NCBI RefSeq assembly: GCF_000745215.1
Contig: NZ_JQNK01000009.1
Location: forward strand, 2,728,001-2,792,000
DNA: 64,000 nt
Direction of reading: 5' to 3'
DNA from: Methylosinus sp. PW1
GTDB lineage: Bacteria > Pseudomonadota > Alphaproteobacteria > Rhizobiales > Beijerinckiaceae
Position numbers and translations under genes: made by a program. Each line of letters opens with the position of its first letter. The stretch's first letter is position 1. This document shows positions 63,421 to 64,000 of this stretch, piece by piece. Under the pieces are notes generated by a model, which saw nothing but the letters and a program-made list of their open reading frames with translations, had not been told where the DNA came from and made no database searches.

Positions 63421-63651
63421 GCTGGCGAGGGCACCGTCGTCATTCGGGATCGACGATCCACTCACGCGCCGGAGCGGCTGCATGACGAAATATCGAACGC
63501 CTACAAGGATATGATCTACGCCGACAGCCTGGAGGAGGCCAGCGACAAGCTCCTCACCTTCACGTGGTTTCCGCCGAGCCAGTGGAAATCGATCCGCACC
63601 TCGAATGCGATCGGTAAGCGTAGCTTTGACCTTTCAATTACCCACAAGTAG
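63421..63651 (+). pseudogene. IS256-family (mutator) transposase remnant
   Basis: The reading RLHDEISNAYKDMIYADSLEEASDKLLTFTWFPPSQWKSIRTSNAI is the late part of an IS256 transposase. About 25 residues are missing between DMIYA and DSLEEA, and the sequence after NAIG is unrelated. The part before ISAs1 is not recognisable. It is a dead fragment. Confidence 0.8.
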
Positions 63652-63748
63652 CTGACTCAGTGGGCGGATTTGTGGAAGAAGAAAGTTGAATCGGATGAAT
63701 CGGTTGTGATTCGTTATCGAGCACCGAATCGCTTGCGCGAGGTGCTCC

Positions 63749-64000
63749 ATGTCCTCGAAGACCGCTTTTTCCAAGACTTTCTGCCGTCCAAGAGCTGGGA
63801 GATCAGGGCCGGCGCCGCATTGGACTGAGCGCGAGGTAGACGAAGCCGCTTTCAAAGATCCCCGTCTCGGACGACGATGCGCTGAGGTTTTGAAGCAGAT
63901 CGGCGACGCCATGGGCGAGAGCATCCCGTACGCCTGCCAGGACTGGGCGAACACCAAAGCCGCCTATCGGTTTCTTTCGAACGCGCGCGTTGATGAGGGC
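63749..64000 (+). CDS. IS4-family (Tn5/IS50-like) transposase, N-terminal part
   Basis: The frame is open from ATG 63749 to the window end (84 codons). WTEREVDEAAFKDPRLGRRCAEVLKQIGDAMGESIPYACQDWANTKAAYRFLSNARVDEG matches the N-terminal DNA-binding domain of Tn5-type transposases (usual pattern DxRLxxRxxxxLxxLxxxPxxSIPxACxxWAxTKAAYRFxxN). A CTGACTC word at 63653 resembles the outer end of such elements. The rest lies beyond the window. Confidence 0.85.
   Translation, partial: MSSKTAFSKTFCRPRAGRSGPAPHWTEREVDEAAFKDPRLGRRCAEVLKQIGDAMGESIPYACQDWANTKAAYRFLSNARVDEG

Overview
The window is high-GC DNA from an alphaproteobacterium, most likely of the Hyphomicrobiales (Rhizobiales). The base is gene style, IS families and extragenic palindromes; no rRNA, tRNA or housekeeping marker is present, so genus is not assignable. 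It is an exopolysaccharide (EPS) island that has been invaded and shuffled by insertion sequences.

Layout. 1-3.1 kb looks like ordinary chromosome: the end of an EAL-domain gene, a membrane GAF-PAS-GGDEF diguanylate cyclase and a small VOC protein. 3.1-4.6 kb is a visibly AT-richer patch with a HEPN-like/zinc-ribbon protein, cut by an ISAs1 element. 5.8-13 kb holds GDP-fucose synthase (fcl) and then a pile of mobile DNA: broken IS630, IS110, and an IS21 remnant carrying a nested IS66 (8-bp target duplication) and cut by IS6. 13.4-32 kb is the first EPS block: ugd, a Wzc-type kinase operon that also encodes MurA and MurB homologues, glycosyltransferases, Wza, a Wzy/ligase-like polymerase, two acyltransferases, a periplasmic beta-helix protein and a small repeat protein with calcium-type loops. 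A group II intron fragment and an istB fragment lie inside it. 32-35.5 kb is IS debris (IS21 5' end, IS1111-like, IS5/IS427 fragment, and an IS6 copy whose 5' part is inverted in place). 35.7-42.9 kb holds a 791-residue beta-helix/Calx-beta protein without a signal peptide, IS110 and IS1380 copies, and the polyprenyl-phosphate sugar-1-phosphate transferase that would start the repeat unit. 43-46 kb is an IS91-type unit and repeats. 46.3-57.3 kb is the second EPS block: acetyltransferase, Wzx flippase, GT4 and GT2 glycosyltransferases, UDP-glucuronate 4-epimerase, and a complete type I secretion system (HlyD, HlyB, TolC). 57.8-64 kb is again mobile DNA: IS1182, an IS630 split by an IS1595 that carries a passenger gene, a second ISAs1 copy, an IS256 remnant, and the start of an IS4/Tn5-type transposase.

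How the genes fit together (inference). The sugar transferase loads the first sugar on the lipid carrier, the glycosyltransferases extend it, Wzx flips it, the Wzy-like protein polymerises, Wzc controls length, and Wza exports. Ugd and the 4-epimerase supply UDP-GlcA and UDP-GalA, Fcl supplies GDP-fucose (no gmd in the window), and acyltransferases decorate. The type I system probably exports the signal-less beta-helix and calcium-loop proteins, as known EPS-modifying enzymes are exported in rhizobia. The unusual element is the MurB-MurA pair inside the Wzc operon, which points to UDP-MurNAc or another lactyl-ether sugar as an EPS precursor.
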